A stretch of DNA of 64,000 bases from Eudromia elegans (taxonomy: Eukaryota; Chordata; Aves; Tinamiformes; Tinamidae): positions 1,201,956 through 1,265,955 of the forward strand of contig PTEX01000197.1 of NCBI GenBank assembly GCA_003342815.1. Direction: 5' to 3'. Position 1 is the stretch's first letter; each line of letters opens with the position of its first letter. The notes beneath the pieces were generated by a model, which was not told the DNA's origin, made no database searches, and was given only the letters and a program-made list of their open reading frames with translations. Shown here in pieces: positions 61,837-64,000 of the stretch. The position numbers were made by a program, and so were the translations under genes.

Positions 61837-64000
61837 CTGTGGCAATGAGAAAAATGTAGTGAGAAGGACAAATACTAGGAGATTGTGCTCACTTAGAGAT
61901 GACAGGATGAGCAGAGAAAAATTATAAATAATTAGAATTAAAGAGGAAAAATCTCAGTCACTTTAACTTCCAAAATTCTTCCTGTTTGCTTTTAATATAC
62001 CCTATCTAGTCCTAAAATGGTCATCTTTCAATATATGTAGTAATATAATGGCTTAACCTATGTCTTCGTCCTCTGGCTTGTGATTTTCCGAGAAATGTGA
62101 AATACATTCAGCCTCTTAGTACGAGCAAGCCAGTAGCATGCTAAAATGAAGAAGACTAGAAAGAGTCTTCTTTTGGCTGATTTGGAGGTTTCCTGTTTAT
62201 CAGCTGCCATCAGAAGGAGTCTAGAGAATGCACAGAAAAATAAGGGAGGTGGGAAGTGGAGAGCTGCATTATATGCAAGAGAAACGCCAGCGTTAGAGAG
62301 TCAGAACAAAATGAACTACATAGTTAATATTGATGGTTAGGCAATAGTGTTTTGGAGTAAACAGTTCCTTCCAATAAAGGATCTTAGGAGGATTCAGTCT
62401 TTATCTCCTCCCTCATCTAAAACTCCAAAATCTCACAACATCACAATGTAGCTGATGACTCCATTCAATAGGTGGTAAACTGAGAAGCGTGTAGAAGCTA
62501 TGGTTACTTCTGAAGTATAGTGGCTTGTCACTGGCCTTCTTCACTTGTGGTGTGCTCTGAGTGATAGAAAGAGACATGGAGCATGGCCCCAAGGGGAGAG
62601 TAGAGCTGCAGGGTGAGACGTCTGCTCAGCTTGTCCAGATGAAATGTTTTCTCTCTCAGGCAAAAAAAATTTCTTCCTTTTAGATTCAAGAACCAACAAA
62701 CTTGTGCTGAAAGTAGAGGGTTTGAGGAAAAAGCAGATCAAAAATCCTATTTAAAAATAGTTCTGACGCTGCAATGTTCAGCAGCCCTTCCTGATATTGC
62801 TGGGTTACGTATATTCATTAGTGTCACTACTGTGACTCCCAATAAAGAGTATTCATTCATTCATTCCAAGTTAACAGATGACAAATTACCTGGATGCATC
62901 CAATACCATATGTACCTATTAATTAAACTTAATTCAAACGTCCTCCCAGGCTTCGAGCACATGAGCCATCAGGGCTCGTTGAAAATAATTTCTCTGACAA
63001 TTTCAAGATTAATGGCCGTTTTCCAGAATGTTTTAGCATTTTTAACAGAGGACTATCCAAAGTGCACAATGCAATAACCTTGGAAAGCTGAATTGGTCAC
63101 AATGATAAAACACTGGTGACTGCAAAAAAATCAAAACACAACTCAGAACAATCCTTTTAGTCCAATATGCCTCTCCAGACTTTTGCTGTCTTGTCTTTGG
63201 AGTAGATAGCAGTCAGGTATGGAAGAGGCTATGTACTAGATAGTATCTCAATATCATAATGTTCAACAAATATCATACTTTGACAAACCTTGCACTACTA
63301 TGTGCTGGATCTTTTATTTGACTGAATTAGCCTGAAAACTGACTAATTCTGCCCTGGGTAAATGTGCTTTTCTATTTAACACAGTATTTCCCAATTACTA
63401 GAACTAGAACTGCATAGTTCTAGTTTTATAGTGAGTGGCCTACAGGCGAAATAATGTACAGTAGTGAGTCAGGATTGGTGACAGGTCGAAGGTAGGGTAC
63501 CTGGTATGTATGTTTGCCATCTAGAAAAAGCCAGATGAAGCTGTTGATAGAGAATACCATTGGTTTTCTCTGGTGGAAGTCAATAAGAGGAACTGAATGT
63601 ATAAGACAGATTTGCAAGGATCTTTTCAAACCTGTTGCATTTTGCAGAGACTCTAGAGACTCAAGAACAGACCATATGACCTCAGAGAATGAAGAAGATA
63701 GATGAATCTCTGTTTTCTTTAATGTGGTTTATTGCTGATATGGCAAAGAACAGAGTGAACTACTTAATGTGTGGAAGAACTCCTACCAGCTCCCTCCTCT
63801 TGACAGAAAACATGGATCACATATATGAAAGTAGAAAAAACAGAACGAATAAAAATCTGTAGCTGTGAGAATTTTGTGCTGTAAGAAGACTAGATGGTCA
63901 GAGTAGGGCTTAGTTCTGAGGATCTTGCTGTCCTGGATAGCTTTTGAACCACCTCAGTTATTGAAAACAAGTTATGAAATTCTGTTATTCAAATAGGAAA
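61837..64000 (-). other. F13A1: F13A1 intron 7 (3' part; continues past the right edge)
   Basis: The window ends within this intron; F13A1 exons 1–7 lie beyond it. The sequence is AT-rich. A non-repetitive block at about 62760–63080, rich in homeodomain-type TAAT cores, could be conserved noncoding sequence. No coding exon recognised. Confidence 0.8.

Overview
This is vertebrate nuclear DNA, most likely from a bird. Split genes have canonical splice sites. There are at least four CR1 LINE 3' ends with the (ATTCTGTGA)-type tail typical of birds, microsatellites are frequent, and CpG islands are very GC-rich. The gene order NRN1 – gap – F13A1, both on the minus strand, matches the order known from human 6p25. 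Turtle or crocodilian DNA is not formally excluded. The species cannot be named from this window.

Left part (1–7.5 kb): the 5' half of NRN1 (neuritin, CPG15), a small GPI-anchored neurite-growth protein, on the minus strand. Coding exon 2 is at 2312–2456 and coding exon 1 at 6420–6474. Their split codon, splice sites and product agree. The last coding exon lies beyond the left edge. Upstream of exon 1 are a candidate TATA box, a long purine/pyrimidine-alternating tract, a perfect CRE (TGACGTCA) and a CpG island.

Middle part (7.5–43 kb): about 35 kb with no gene I can confirm. It holds two CR1 fragments on the plus strand, several microsatellites (one containing a 145-base assembly gap), an orphan CpG island at about 10.3 kb, a degraded retroviral dUTPase-like reading frame at about 12.7 kb, and an unrecognised candidate first exon of a secreted protein at 16644–16869 on the minus strand that ends in a perfect splice donor.

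Right part (43–64 kb): the 3' half of F13A1 (coagulation factor XIII A chain, a transglutaminase) on the minus strand. Eight exons corresponding to human exons 8–15 join in phase with no insertion or deletion relative to the human chain, covering human mature residues 324 to the C-terminus. Catalytic His373 and Asp396 and the calcium ligands Asn436, Asp438, Glu485 and Glu490 are present. The exon carrying active-site Cys314 is beyond the right edge. The second thrombin cleavage site known in the human protein (Lys513–Ser514) is His–Pro here. Two further CR1 copies sit in F13A1 introns.

The two genes are not known to act together; they are simply syntenic neighbours. I found no bacterial-type system, CRISPR array or tRNA. 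The most open-ended observations are the unrecognised secreted-protein exon, the dUTPase-like relic and the orphan CpG island.
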